Assembly: GCA_044371425.1 (NCBI GenBank)
Contig: JBILTR010000011.1
Coordinates: 62,001-126,000, forward strand
From: JBEISR01 sp044371425
Lineage (GTDB): Bacteria > Planctomycetota > Planctomycetia > Pirellulales > Pirellulaceae
Reading direction: 5' to 3'
DNA length: 64,000 nucleotides
In this document: positions 37,545 to 50,269 of the stretch, piece by piece
How positions within the stretch are numbered: position 1 is the first letter of the stretch
Layout: every line of letters starts with the position of its first letter
Made by a program: the position numbers and the translations under genes
The notes under the pieces: generated by a model
What the model was told of the DNA's origin: nothing
Databases searched by the model: none
The model's input: the letters and a program-made list of their open reading frames with translations, nothing else

Positions 37545-40013
37545 TTGATTCCATCCCACCTTTCCGCTTGGCTTCGAAGAAGTTCTACTCCGGCCGGACG
37601 ACGCCATCTGGCGCTGGGCCTGGGGGTCGCTTTTCCCATGCTGGTGGCCAGCAATCTGCTACCGCTTGCAGGCTGCCGCTCCTTGCCCAGCAGCAGCCAA
37701 CCGGTGTTGCCATCCGATCCAAACGCAGGTGCGTCCCGGTGGTGGCCGCAATGGAAATGGCCTGAAGTCCCCAAGATCACACCACCCACTTTTTCGCAGA
37801 AGTCCTCCTCGCAACGCTGGGGACTGGGATCCGGCCCTTGGTCGCGTGAGGAAGCGATCGACGATGTCCCATCCCAGGTGCCTTCGACCGAATCGACACG
37901 TCCGACTCTGGCCGATCGCTTTGCCGAAGCTGGCAAGGGAATCCCGCTGGGAGAGGGCTGGAAACGCTGGATTTCCACCCCCGCCGACCGATCCAATCCA
38001 TTCGCCGAAGGCCCCTCTCTTTCAACCCCTCCCACCCCCTATCCCAGCGCCACCGAGAACTCGCAGGCCGATCGCCGTTCACGCGGCTCCTCGTCGGACC
38101 AGGAGCCACAAGAAACCAGGACCAAGGAGCAGAATGCCCCGGCCAGCTCGTCTCCCTGGACTCGCCGACTGCCCCCCGCCACAGCCATCGAACCACCCAC
38201 CAGTCCCCCGGCCACCGCAGGCGACATCCAATGGTTGCCTCCCGAAGCCGAACTCCCTTCGACTGGATCCGAAGGGGGTGTCCCCCTCTCGCAGCAATCC
38301 GGCATCCGAAGCCGACTGGAGGCGGCGAATTCCTGGGTTCAGACGGTGGCATGGAGCGAACGGACGCGGAGAGGATTTCTGGAGCGGCGGAGAGCGGAGG
38401 GAAACACCCTCCCGGCAATCGCTGCTCCCGGGCGACCAGCGACTCAGTCGGATCCGCCGGTAGGGGATCGAGTCCCCGGGGGCCGATTGATCGCTGAAGA
38501 AAAGCCGGTCCGCACCGAGAAGACGAAAACGGTCGTCGGAGCGCATCCGGAAGCCAACGCAACACCGCAACCGATCAAGTCGGATAGCGGGACTGGCGGC
38601 AAGCTGGCCCCCGAGGAAAAGGAACAGGTCCTGGCCGAGGGGTGGTCCGAACCTTGGGTGGCCCTGTTGGTGACCGGCGACCAGTTCGGATATTTGGAAC
38701 CATGTGGCTGTACGGGACTGGCCAATCAAAAAGGTGGCCTGATTCGTCGCGATACGTTGCTGCAGCAGATTCGTGGCAAAGGATGGAATGTCGTACCTCT
38801 GGATGCAGGCAACCAGGTGCGACGGCCGGGGCGTCAGTCGGAGCTAAAGTTTGCGCGCACCGCCGAGGCGCTCAAGCTGATGGGATATCAAGCGGTAGGA
38901 TTGGGACCCGATGACCTGAATCTATCGGCCACCGATCTGCTGCTTAGTTTCTCTGATATCGACCCCGAGCAGAAAAGCCCTTTCGTTTCCGCCAATGTCG
39001 TGGTCTACGAAGAAAGCTTTCTAGAGACGCTCAAGGTCCTTTCGATCGGCGACAGGAAGATCGGTGTGACCGCTTTCCTTGGAGTCGAGGAATCCAAGCA
39101 AGTTCAGAATGTCGACGTCTCCCTGGTCGATCCCGTCGAACCGGTGGCCAAGGCGGCCAAGCAGATGGAAGAACTGGGAGTCCGCTTCAAAGTCCTGATC
39201 GCTCACGCGTCGCTCGAGGAATCGGCTCAGGTGGCCAAAGCGGTTCCCAAATTCGATCTGGTGATCACCAGTGGAGGGTTCGGGGAGCCGACCTACAAGC
39301 CGGAGGCGATCGAGGGAACTCCAAGTCAAATGGTGCAGGTGGGTGTCAAAGGAATGTATGCCGGCCTCATCGGGCTCTACGATGACCCCAATCAGCCGCT
39401 GCGCTACCAGAGGATTGCGCTGACCGATCAGTTTCCCGATTCCCAACGGATCACCGAACTGTTTCAGAGGTACCAGGAAGAACTCCAACTGACCGGGCTG
39501 GAGGGGCTAGGCCTTCGGCCTCTGATGCATTCCAGCAATCGCCGCTTTGTAGGAAGCGAGAAGTGCGGAGAATGCCACACCCAGGCATTCGAAATCTGGA
39601 AAGGAACTCCGCATTCCCACGCGACCGATTCGATCGTGCACCCGCCCGAAAGGTCGGAGATCGCAAGGCATTTTGATCCAGAGTGCCTCAGTTGCCACGT
39701 CACTGGTTGGAATCCACAAAAGTACTATCCCTACACCTCCGGGTTTCTAGGCTTGGAGGCGTCCCGGCATCTGGTGGGAAATGGTTGTGAAAACTGCCAC
39801 GGTCCTGGTGCCGAGCATAGCGCTGCCGAAGAAGGATCTAGCTCTGCCGATCCGACGATGCTGACGCGACTGCGCGACGAGATGAAGCTGCCTCTCGACA
39901 GAGCACGCGATAAGTGCCTGGAGTGCCACGACCTGGACAATAGCCCCGATTTCCATCAGGATGGTGCCTTCGAAAAGTATTGGAACCAAGTCAAGCACTA
40001 CGGCAAAGACTGA
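37545..40013 (+). CDS. Lipoprotein with metallophosphatase-like domain and tetrahaem cytochrome c554-like domain
   Basis: 822 residues from a TTG supported by GAGGT upstream. The N-terminus has a twin-arginine-like start and a lipobox (NLLPLAGC). Residues about 45-350 are Pro/Ser/Thr-rich and probably disordered. Residues about 365-640 resemble a UshA-type metallophosphatase (LVTGDQFGYLEPCGCTG, NQKGGLIRRDTLL, VVPLDAGNQV). The C-terminus has four CxxCH haem sites: CGECH, CLSCH, CENCH and CLECH, as in cytochrome c-554/multihaem families. The whole protein is likely attached to a membrane and extracytoplasmic, moving electrons. Its stop codon overlaps the next ATG (TGATG). Confidence 0.82.
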   Translation: MIPSHLSAWLRRSSTPAGRRHLALGLGVAFPMLVASNLLPLAGCRSLPSSSQPVLPSDPNAGASRWWPQWKWPEVPKITPPTFSQKSSSQRWGLGSGPWSREEAIDDVPSQVPSTESTRPTLADRFAEAGKGIPLGEGWKRWISTPADRSNPFAEGPSLSTPPTPYPSATENSQADRRSRGSSSDQEPQETRTKEQNAPASSSPWTRRLPPATAIEPPTSPPATAGDIQWLPPEAELPSTGSEGGVPLSQQSGIRSRLEAANSWVQTVAWSERTRRGFLERRRAEGNTLPAIAAPGRPATQSDPPVGDRVPGGRLIAEEKPVRTEKTKTVVGAHPEANATPQPIKSDSGTGGKLAPEEKEQVLAEGWSEPWVALLVTGDQFGYLEPCGCTGLANQKGGLIRRDTLLQQIRGKGWNVVPLDAGNQVRRPGRQSELKFARTAEALKLMGYQAVGLGPDDLNLSATDLLLSFSDIDPEQKSPFVSANVVVYEESFLETLKVLSIGDRKIGVTAFLGVEESKQVQNVDVSLVDPVEPVAKAAKQMEELGVRFKVLIAHASLEESAQVAKAVPKFDLVITSGGFGEPTYKPEAIEGTPSQMVQVGVKGMYAGLIGLYDDPNQPLRYQRIALTDQFPDSQRITELFQRYQEELQLTGLEGLGLRPLMHSSNRRFVGSEKCGECHTQAFEIWKGTPHSHATDSIVHPPERSEIARHFDPECLSCHVTGWNPQKYYPYTSGFLGLEASRHLVGNGCENCHGPGAEHSAAEEGSSSADPTMLTRLRDEMKLPLDRARDKCLECHDLDNSPDFHQDGAFEKYWNQVKHYGKD

Positions 40014-41062
40014 TGGCTGAAACTTCTTCCTGGATCGATCTCCGAAGCGACACCGTGACTCGCCCCACTCCCGCCATGCGTCAGGCGATCGCCGAGGCCG
40101 AGGTGGGGGATGATGTGATCGACGTCGATCCGACGATCGAAAGATTGCAGGCGCGGACCGCTGAGATCCTGGGTAAGGAAGCCGCCATCTTCATGCCCAG
40201 TGGATCGATGACCAATCAGATCGCCATTCGTGTCCACTGCCAGCCTGGGGATGAGTTTCTCTGTGAAGAGCAGTGCCATGTCTACAACTACGAACAGGCC
40301 GCATTCGCTCAGCTAAGCGGCCTGGTCGCTCGCACGATCCCAGGGAAGTATGGCGTCCTGCACCTCGATCAACTGCGTGGGATGATCCGACCCGAGGGGG
40401 ATCATCTGGTGCGGACGCGACTAGTCTGTCTGGAAAACACCCACAATCGAGGTGGCGGAACGGTTTGGCCCTATCAGCAGCTGGTCGACATCTGCCAGTG
40501 GGCTCGCGACAACCAGTTGAAGACCCATCTGGATGGCGCCCGGCTGTTCAACGCCGAAGCCGCATCCGGGATTCCAGCGATCGAATGGTCGCAGCATTTC
40601 GATTCCGTCAGCATCTGCTTCAGCAAGGGCCTGGGGGCTCCCGTCGGTTCAGCCCTAGCCGGTCCCAAGCCGTTTATCCAGGCCGCAAGGCGCGCCCGGA
40701 AACTCTTTGGCGGTGGCATGCGACAAGCCGGCGTTCTGGCTGCTGCTGCCCTGTATGCTTTAGAAAACCACCGCGATCGACTGGTGGAAGACCATCAGAA
40801 CGCCCAGAGGCTGGCAGAGGCAGTCACTCGTTGCAACGCGCTAACCTGCGACCCGGCGCGTATCGATTCCAATATCGTCCTAGTCCAGGTCGATCCCAGG
40901 CGCGGCAACGCGCGGCAGTTGGTCGATCAGCTCCGGGAACACGGCGTGCTGGCGATGCCCTTTGGTCCTCAGTCGATTCGAATGGTCACGCACCTGGATC
41001 TGTCGTCGTCGCAGATCGACCGGGCATGCGAGGTGATCGAACGGATCGGACAGCATCGCTGA
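40013..41062 (+). CDS. ltaE: Low-specificity L-threonine aldolase (beta-eliminating lyase family)
   Basis: 349 residues from the ATG that overlaps the upstream stop codon (TGATG). PLP fold-type I landmarks: IDLRSDTVTRPTPAMRQA, EVGDDVIDVDPTIERL, FMPSGSMTNQIAI, LENTHNRGGGTVWP, HLDGARLFNAEAA and the PLP lysine in SICFSKGLGAPVGS. Cleaves L-threonine or allo-threonine to glycine and acetaldehyde. Start at 39980 would extend into the cytochrome gene, so the coupled ATG is preferred. Ends in an intrinsic terminator whose stem contains the stop codon. Confidence 0.92.
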   Translation: MAETSSWIDLRSDTVTRPTPAMRQAIAEAEVGDDVIDVDPTIERLQARTAEILGKEAAIFMPSGSMTNQIAIRVHCQPGDEFLCEEQCHVYNYEQAAFAQLSGLVARTIPGKYGVLHLDQLRGMIRPEGDHLVRTRLVCLENTHNRGGGTVWPYQQLVDICQWARDNQLKTHLDGARLFNAEAASGIPAIEWSQHFDSVSICFSKGLGAPVGSALAGPKPFIQAARRARKLFGGGMRQAGVLAAAALYALENHRDRLVEDHQNAQRLAEAVTRCNALTCDPARIDSNIVLVQVDPRRGNARQLVDQLREHGVLAMPFGPQSIRMVTHLDLSSSQIDRACEVIERIGQHR

Positions 41063-41083
41063 ACCAGGCGGTTCAGCGTTTTT
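41058..41083 (+). terminator. Intrinsic terminator overlapping two convergent stop codons
   Basis: GCTGAACC (41058-41065) and GGTTCAGC (41070-41077) form a perfect 8-bp stem with a 4-base loop, followed by GTTTTT (41078-41083). The stem holds the threonine aldolase stop (41060-41062) on one arm and, read on the minus strand, the lipoprotein stop (41073-41075) on the other: a very compact convergent end. Confidence 0.88.
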
Positions 41084-42842
41084 CGCTTCCCTCGCCGATC
41101 GTCAAGCGAATGCTCCCTTCAGCAGTTCTCTGATGCAGGCAATCTTCAATCGTTGCATGCAGGCTATACGATCCGGCTGCGATCTTCTTGGGCATATAGA
41201 TCCGGTAGACGATGAAATGATCGTGCCTGGAACTTTCGTAACTCTCGGTGTCTTCCGGGAGATCTTGACGCGCGATCACTTGCCCAGCGTCATCCCGCAA
41301 TTCGTATCGCCCCGTCAGCTTGCGCTGGAAACCACCCTCGTGAGTCGCTTCGCGAAGATTCCGCAGCTCTAGATAGAGCAGCACTCCTTGATCGGCAGAG
41401 AAGGTGCGGCTGGTCACCTTTTCAATCGCACCATACCCGAAGACTTCGTTGCAGAACTCGATCTTTCCAATCTTCATCCCATCGCCAGATTCTCGTCGCG
41501 CCAAAGCCTCCAGCAGTCGGTCCGCCGATGCCTGCCCTTGCGCCGAGTTCCCTTGGCCTGCTTCCGATTCCTTCGACCACTTTTCCACAATCCCCAGCAC
41601 CTGATCTCGCACCTGGGGCGTCAAGCTACCGGTATAGCCTGGATCGGTCGAAGCCAGCGTTTGACGCAGCCTCTCCAGTGACTGGCGATGGTTCGCTGCA
41701 TTGGCTGTCTCAGGCTGGCTCTCCAGCAATTGGATCGCGCGAGTCAGGCAGGCCCGTGGCGACGGATCAAGGGAACTCGCCACCGCCGAACGGACTCCTT
41801 CCTTCTCCTCGCTACTGGAGGGCAGGGCTGCAATGGGAGGGGACTTTAGGCTGGATCCTGCAGTCGCTTCCGAGGCGGTTGGTTCGGTGGGGCGATCCAA
41901 GCTGCCAGACGGCTGGCCGGCGAGCGGCAGCATCGCAGGTGGACTAAGCCATGGCTTGGTTTGCACTTCACCCGCAAGGCTAGATTCCGCCTTCGTTGAA
42001 CCAACCAAGCCGCTGATCGGCGATTCATTGGATGGAATCTCTGGGGCTGCAATCGTGGATGGCAGGGCAGAGGCTACTGGAGTTCCTTCCGTTCCATTCG
42101 TTCGTGATGCCGTGCTGGTACCTGGTGTGCTGGTTTCAACCTTGGAAGAAGCGATCGGAGTGGAAGGGACTGGGAGTCCCGGTGGAGCCATCAACGGGGA
42201 GCTTGGCGATCCTGCAACTGGATCGGAGGTGACTGGTCGGGGCGCGATCGATTCGCCAAGTCCCGTCACCTCCTTTGCCTGCTGGGGTTCGGAGGAAGTC
42301 CGCTGGCTCTCGCCACCAGGGATGGCTGGGTCGGTGACTTGGTTGGACGTCGCTGCTGCTGCGGTGTTGCGAAAGCCAGGACGGGTCGCAGGTTGTCGCA
42401 ACGCCGCCAGCAGACGCTGGTCCATCGCATCCAGGTTCTCCTGCATCGTCGCCCGAGGGACGTTGGAATCGGTGATCTTGGCCTCCGCCGATGAAGGCTC
42501 GGTCGACTCCCCAGGGGAGACTCCCATGAATCGCTGGAATCGCTGCAGTGGATTCGGTTTGGAGGTTGGATTGCTGGTGAGCGATCCGGAGGACGACTTG
42601 GCGGGCACCTCCTTCCGCTCGATGGAAGACTTCGCCTTGGGCTGGAACGGATTCCACCAACCCGCCGAAACGACTTCGGGCGAAGGGGCTGCGGAAAGCT
42701 CTTGAGAAGGAGAGGACGGAACGTCACTGGTGCCTCTCAACCGCTTCTCCAATGGCTGGCACCCAGTGAGCAGGCAACCACTGAGCAGCAGGAGGACGAT
42801 CGCGATCCGAAAAACATGTGGGAGAGAAGTTGAGGCAACCAT
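41073..42842 (-). CDS. Lipoprotein with long Pro/Ser/Thr-rich spacer and conserved C-terminal domain
   Basis: 589 residues from the ATG at 42842 (AAGGATGG upstream). The signal sequence ends in a lipobox (LLLLSGCLLTGC; two candidate cysteines). Residues about 35-360 are low-complexity Ser/Pro/Thr-rich. From about residue 365 there is an ordered part: a helical segment (RACLTRAIQLLESQPETANA) and a beta-rich terminal domain (KIEFCNEVFGYGAIEKV, VLLYLELRNL, GRYELRDDAGQVIA, HFIVYRIYMPKKIAAGSY) that may be a planctomycete-specific surface domain. Function unknown. Located downstream of the dockerin/LEPR protein on the same strand. Confidence 0.75.
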   Translation of the reverse strand: MVASTSLPHVFRIAIVLLLLSGCLLTGCQPLEKRLRGTSDVPSSPSQELSAAPSPEVVSAGWWNPFQPKAKSSIERKEVPAKSSSGSLTSNPTSKPNPLQRFQRFMGVSPGESTEPSSAEAKITDSNVPRATMQENLDAMDQRLLAALRQPATRPGFRNTAAAATSNQVTDPAIPGGESQRTSSEPQQAKEVTGLGESIAPRPVTSDPVAGSPSSPLMAPPGLPVPSTPIASSKVETSTPGTSTASRTNGTEGTPVASALPSTIAAPEIPSNESPISGLVGSTKAESSLAGEVQTKPWLSPPAMLPLAGQPSGSLDRPTEPTASEATAGSSLKSPPIAALPSSSEEKEGVRSAVASSLDPSPRACLTRAIQLLESQPETANAANHRQSLERLRQTLASTDPGYTGSLTPQVRDQVLGIVEKWSKESEAGQGNSAQGQASADRLLEALARRESGDGMKIGKIEFCNEVFGYGAIEKVTSRTFSADQGVLLYLELRNLREATHEGGFQRKLTGRYELRDDAGQVIARQDLPEDTESYESSRHDHFIVYRIYMPKKIAAGSYSLHATIEDCLHQRTAEGSIRLTIGEGSEKR

Positions 42843-43035
42843 CGATGAGCCATCCTTGTGCATCGAGGAGAAACCAGGCGATGGCGGGATGGTATCGAAG
42901 CGATCCAGGTGCTGCAAGAGATTTCAGCAGGCAAGCCGCGGAGGCGAAATGACGGAGTGCCACGAGGGTGCGCCTTCGCAACCTGCGACCCCAGGGCAGG
43001 GCACACCACGGCTCGCTAGCATTCCGCTTGCAACG

Positions 43036-44595
43036 TTAGACGATCGCCAAGACCTGGACGCCATTTCGCAGGTTGGCAGCCGAGAGAAGTCGGGGAAGAA
43101 GCGCCGCGATGCTACCGAGGTCCAATCCCTCAGCCTCCAGGCGATTTCTCCAGGTGAGCGCATCCCAAGGCTTCCCAGCGTCCGCCGCCACTTTGGCCTC
43201 TTCAACAAGCGACAAGAGAAGCTCTCGTGGAATCTCGATATCGCGGACTATTTTGATCAACCCAGGGGAAACTCCAGGGTTGGGAAACGGAGCAAAGCGA
43301 GGGGGAAGCCAGGGTAGGGGGCCTTGTGGAATCGCAGCACGAAAGAGCGCCGTGAGATCGACGCCAGCTTCGGTCAGCTTTTGCCTCAGGGTGTCGATCG
43401 TCCAGTCGTTGCCCGCTTCCCAGTCCGCCGCCCATTGCTCTTTCAGCTTCTGCAGCAGCTCGGTGGAAACCCCCGCATCGGCCAGTCGCTGCATCCAGGG
43501 ATAGATGTTCGGATGACGCTCGATGGGATCCAGATGAATCAAGTCATCCGAACCATCGGGGTTGTCAGGTAGGAATACCGGCTGTGGTTCGAGGATCGTC
43601 TGAAGATCGATGCCGGCGTCGGTCAGCTTCTGCCTGAAGGTTTCGATCGTCCAAGGGTTGCCTTCTTGGTTGTCCGCCACCCATTGCTCCATCATCTTCC
43701 GGAATAGCTCAGTATGAATACCGGCATCGGCCAGTCGCTTCATGATGGGATAGACAAAGGGATCGCTCTCGACGGGATCGGGCTGAATCAAGTTCTCCGA
43801 ACCATCGGGGTTGCCAGGTGGCAGTTCGGGATGGCGCTTCAAGATTGCATCAAAATCGACGCCAGCGTCAGTCAGCTTTTGCCTCAGGGTTTCGATCGTC
43901 CAGTCGTTGCCCGCTTCCCAGTCCGCCGCCCATTGCTCTTTCAGCTTCTGCAGCAGTTCGGTGGAAACCCCCGCATCGGCCAGTCGCTGCATCCAGGGAT
44001 AGATGTGCGGATGCCGCTCGATGGGGTCCAGATGAATGAGGTCATCCGAATCGTCCGAGTCGCGGGGCGGGAATGCGGGATTGGCCGTTCCCTCGTCGCT
44101 GCCGTCGGGATGGGATTCTGGTTTCTGAATCCGACCATCGATCCAACGGTCGCCCCATTCAGGCCGACCGCCCAATCGAAGGACATGCAGTGTCTCGATC
44201 GCCGATTGCTTGATGGCTTCATCGGTGCCGGCGCGTTCCATCCATTGTTCCAGGAACCGGACGCGGGCTTCGATCGGAAGCGAACTGGGTTGGATGGTGT
44301 CGGCGCTGCTGGGTCGGTTCAGATAATTGAGGACCAGCAGCGCGTCGATCGGGGAGAGATTGGAATCGGCGTTGATGTCGGTGGCGAAGGCTGTGGGTTC
44401 CACTCGGCTGGCCGCTTCTCGACCCTGATTCAACTGATTGATCACCACTAGGAGATCGACCGGGGTGACCGATCCGCTTCCGTTGCTGTCTTCTGGGAAG
44501 CGGAAGTTATGGACCGGGGCTAGATCGGAAGCCATCAATTGACGCATTTCCAACGCTTCGATCGCAAGACGTCTTCGGCGAGAGGGTGTGGCCAT
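43036..44595 (-). CDS. LEPR-like surface protein with dockerin-type repeats and an 83-residue tandem repeat
   Basis: 519 residues from the ATG at 44595. The N-terminus RRRRLAIEALEMRQLMAS resembles the planctomycetal LEPR-XLL sorting/signal motif (L-E-x-R-x-L-L/M-A). Two dockerin-like calcium loops follow: NGSGSVTPVDLLVVINQLN and DINADSNLSPIDALLVLNYL. Residues 184-252, 267-335 and 350-418 are three copies of a helical unit repeated with an exact 83-residue period (YPWMQRLADAGVSTELLQK; WTIETLRQKLTDAGVD), and 440-500 looks like a degenerate fourth. Likely exported or cell-surface; partner unknown. A longer open frame to 44688 lies before the LEPR-like N-terminus. Confidence 0.78.
   Translation of the reverse strand: MATPSRRRRLAIEALEMRQLMASDLAPVHNFRFPEDSNGSGSVTPVDLLVVINQLNQGREAASRVEPTAFATDINADSNLSPIDALLVLNYLNRPSSADTIQPSSLPIEARVRFLEQWMERAGTDEAIKQSAIETLHVLRLGGRPEWGDRWIDGRIQKPESHPDGSDEGTANPAFPPRDSDDSDDLIHLDPIERHPHIYPWMQRLADAGVSTELLQKLKEQWAADWEAGNDWTIETLRQKLTDAGVDFDAILKRHPELPPGNPDGSENLIQPDPVESDPFVYPIMKRLADAGIHTELFRKMMEQWVADNQEGNPWTIETFRQKLTDAGIDLQTILEPQPVFLPDNPDGSDDLIHLDPIERHPNIYPWMQRLADAGVSTELLQKLKEQWAADWEAGNDWTIDTLRQKLTEAGVDLTALFRAAIPQGPLPWLPPRFAPFPNPGVSPGLIKIVRDIEIPRELLLSLVEEAKVAADAGKPWDALTWRNRLEAEGLDLGSIAALLPRLLSAANLRNGVQVLAIV
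43342..44046 (-). repeat. Three in-frame 249-bp repeats inside the dockerin/LEPR gene
   Basis: The units start at 44046, 43797 and 43548, exactly 249 bp apart. The first and third encode nearly identical protein; the middle one has diverged, suggesting gene conversion or a recent duplication of the outer unit. Confidence 0.88.
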
Positions 44596-44905
44596 GGCGG
44601 TTTCACCTGGGGAAATGGGTGGAGCGATGGTTCCGAGTGGCTGCGGACAGGAGACCGGATGCCGGGAAGCCTTCCACAGCATTTTCATTTTCTCAAAGCA
44701 GCTCGATATGGAAGCTAACAGACCGAAGGGGCCCGTTCAAGAAGAAAATGCCGGTCCTTCGATACTTCGTCCATTCCTCGACCGCTGCATGAGCGGGATT
44801 TGTCCAGCCGGCCAACCGCTTGGCACCTTGGGACCACCCTCAGATCCCCATACCGCTCGATCTGCTACCCGCTGTGGGGGGCGCAGAGACTCCTTGGCGA
44901 CCGAT
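44596..44905. other. Intergenic region between glycosyltransferase and LEPR genes
   Basis: 310 bases; should hold the promoter of the LEPR/dockerin gene (minus strand). No definite element recognised. Confidence 0.35.
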
Positions 44906-45817
44906 TTAGGCGACGCGACGCTGGGTGTCTCCCCCCAACGCCTGGATCGACTGCCGCCACGGTTCCAGCCGCTCATTGGCCTCCCGCAATCTTCGTGTGA
45001 TCCGCCGGACCAACGATTGATCGCGCTGTCCCAAGACCCATCCCAGCCGTTCGGCGACGGTCGATGGATGGACCAGAGCGCTGGCCAGTTGGCCTAACTG
45101 TCCGGCCAGCGAATCGACGGTCACCCCCGTTGCGGGGTTTTGGGCATAAGCGGCGGCGATCTGTCCGCTGGCCATTCCGGTCGCGTAGGAAGGTTGGCTG
45201 GCGATCCTAGCCGGTTGGTCGATGATCAGTTTGGATTCAGGGCAGGCCAGCATCTGGAAGCCGAGGGCCGTGAGCGCCAGCGTCATTTCGGCGTCGGCAG
45301 CGTCCCTGGGAAGACCCTTCAGCCAGCCATCAAGCGCCAGGATGGCTCGCTTTCGGAAAAAGCCACCCATCGAGGAGACACCGACCGCCTCTCCATCGCG
45401 GACTTGTTGTTTCAGGGAACGCCGAGGAAGAGCGGTGCGATCCAGGCCACCGGCAATGCGAGGGCCACCTGGTGCGTGATAGGAAGGCTGAACGGCCCCC
45501 ATCTGGACCGCTGAAAACGCCTCCAATGGTCCTTGCCACCAATCTTTGGTCACGGTCATTCCAGGGGCGATCACCTGGACGATCGGGGCGATCGACGATT
45601 GGATCCCCTCGTAGACCATCGAGAACCAGTCGGTGTTTGGATCGACTGGCAGGATGGTCATTTCCACCCCCGACAGTCCATACGGGTCAGAGTATCGACC
45701 CGCATCCACCACGATCAACTCGATTTGAGAATCGCGATTCTCAAGGATCGAAAGAACGGTCGCTTCCAGGTGACTGGGCCCCTGTTGATAGGGGATCACC
45801 GCCGCAAGTTTCGGCAC
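44906..45817 (-). CDS. Family-2-like glycosyltransferase
   Basis: 303 residues; the only plausible start is a GTG at 45817 with GGGAG upstream. The N-terminus is a GT-A fold start (LAAVIPYQQGPSHLEATVLSI, LIVVDAGRYSD), and VSSMGGFFRKRAILALDGW with DAADAEMTLAL fits the acceptor-side ED motif of GT2 enzymes. The classical D-x-D is not clear (APGMTVTKDWW occupies that position), so activity is uncertain. The C-terminal about 80 residues are helical. It stands alone between metH and the LEPR gene. Confidence 0.7.
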   Translation of the reverse strand: MPKLAAVIPYQQGPSHLEATVLSILENRDSQIELIVVDAGRYSDPYGLSGVEMTILPVDPNTDWFSMVYEGIQSSIAPIVQVIAPGMTVTKDWWQGPLEAFSAVQMGAVQPSYHAPGGPRIAGGLDRTALPRRSLKQQVRDGEAVGVSSMGGFFRKRAILALDGWLKGLPRDAADAEMTLALTALGFQMLACPESKLIIDQPARIASQPSYATGMASGQIAAAYAQNPATGVTVDSLAGQLGQLASALVHPSTVAERLGWVLGQRDQSLVRRITRRLREANERLEPWRQSIQALGGDTQRRVA

Positions 45818-46256
45818 AGACGCACTCCCTCAAGAAGTCGAAGGGGACTTCCTTCATCCGGCCCGCATCCTCGCGGGGGAAGATTGGTGACGATCAGGCC
45901 AGCCGATCGTCCCCGTCTGTTTCGGCAATTCAAAATGCCCGTTGTGAAGGGAACCGGAGGGTTGCACGAAATGACGAAGGGGCGGGCTGGGTAATCTGCG
46001 TTGATATTGTAGTTCCAGTACTCTGTGTTCCCTGGAACCGAAGAAGTCTTTAGTACCTCTGGGATTCTTGTGGGTTATGACTTCACGGCCGCGACTCAAG
46101 AAATGCCGGTGGCCACAGCACCCAGTCACCTTCCCAAGAGGGGGGGCATCGAATGTCTTGTATCCGTCGCCCTGGCTCCTACGACTCCATCCCGCCGACT
46201 CCGCTGGCGCCGGACGGATACGAACCATGGAATTGCCGGACGGGCCAGTCTTCAGA
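45818..46256. other. Intergenic region downstream of metH
   Basis: About 440 bases between the metH stop and the glycosyltransferase start, both minus strand. Open frames on both strands look non-coding. No hairpin with T-tract was found by eye. Confidence 0.35.
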
Positions 46257-49955
<3,699 letters not shown>

Positions 49956-50269
49956 GCTGCTCCCCAACTGCGGTGGATTTGATCTTTCATTCTGACCGAG
50001 CTTTTCCTAGGTTCCCACCTGAAAGGCTTGTTTTCCGAGTCGCATGAATTTCAAGTCAAGGCGCGGAAGGTCCAAGCCCCTATTGTGTGTCGGATCTTGG
50101 AATTTGGAACCTCTGTTGGCTGAATGTGGCACCCTGGAATCTTCTTCGCAATTTGCCTAACCGGCAAAACGCTCAAGATCCAACCTCGGAAGGACGATTC
50201 CATGTTCGTGCAGCCGCTCCGGTCTCCGACCCACAGCAGCTCGATTTGTACTCACGAAGGGACCTGAGC
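49956..50269. other. Divergent intergenic region between metH and the proline-rich protein gene
   Basis: 314 bases. The minus strand contains TTGACTTGAAATTC near 50048-50061, a possible -35 with no good -10. A small AGGT-GGGA-ACCT hairpin occurs near 50020-50031. No gene. Confidence 0.3.

Noticed and set aside
49956..50269. Cobalamin or SAM riboswitch in the metH leader
   Set aside because: No B12-box or SAM-box conserved sequence recognised; only a short AGGT/ACCT hairpin.
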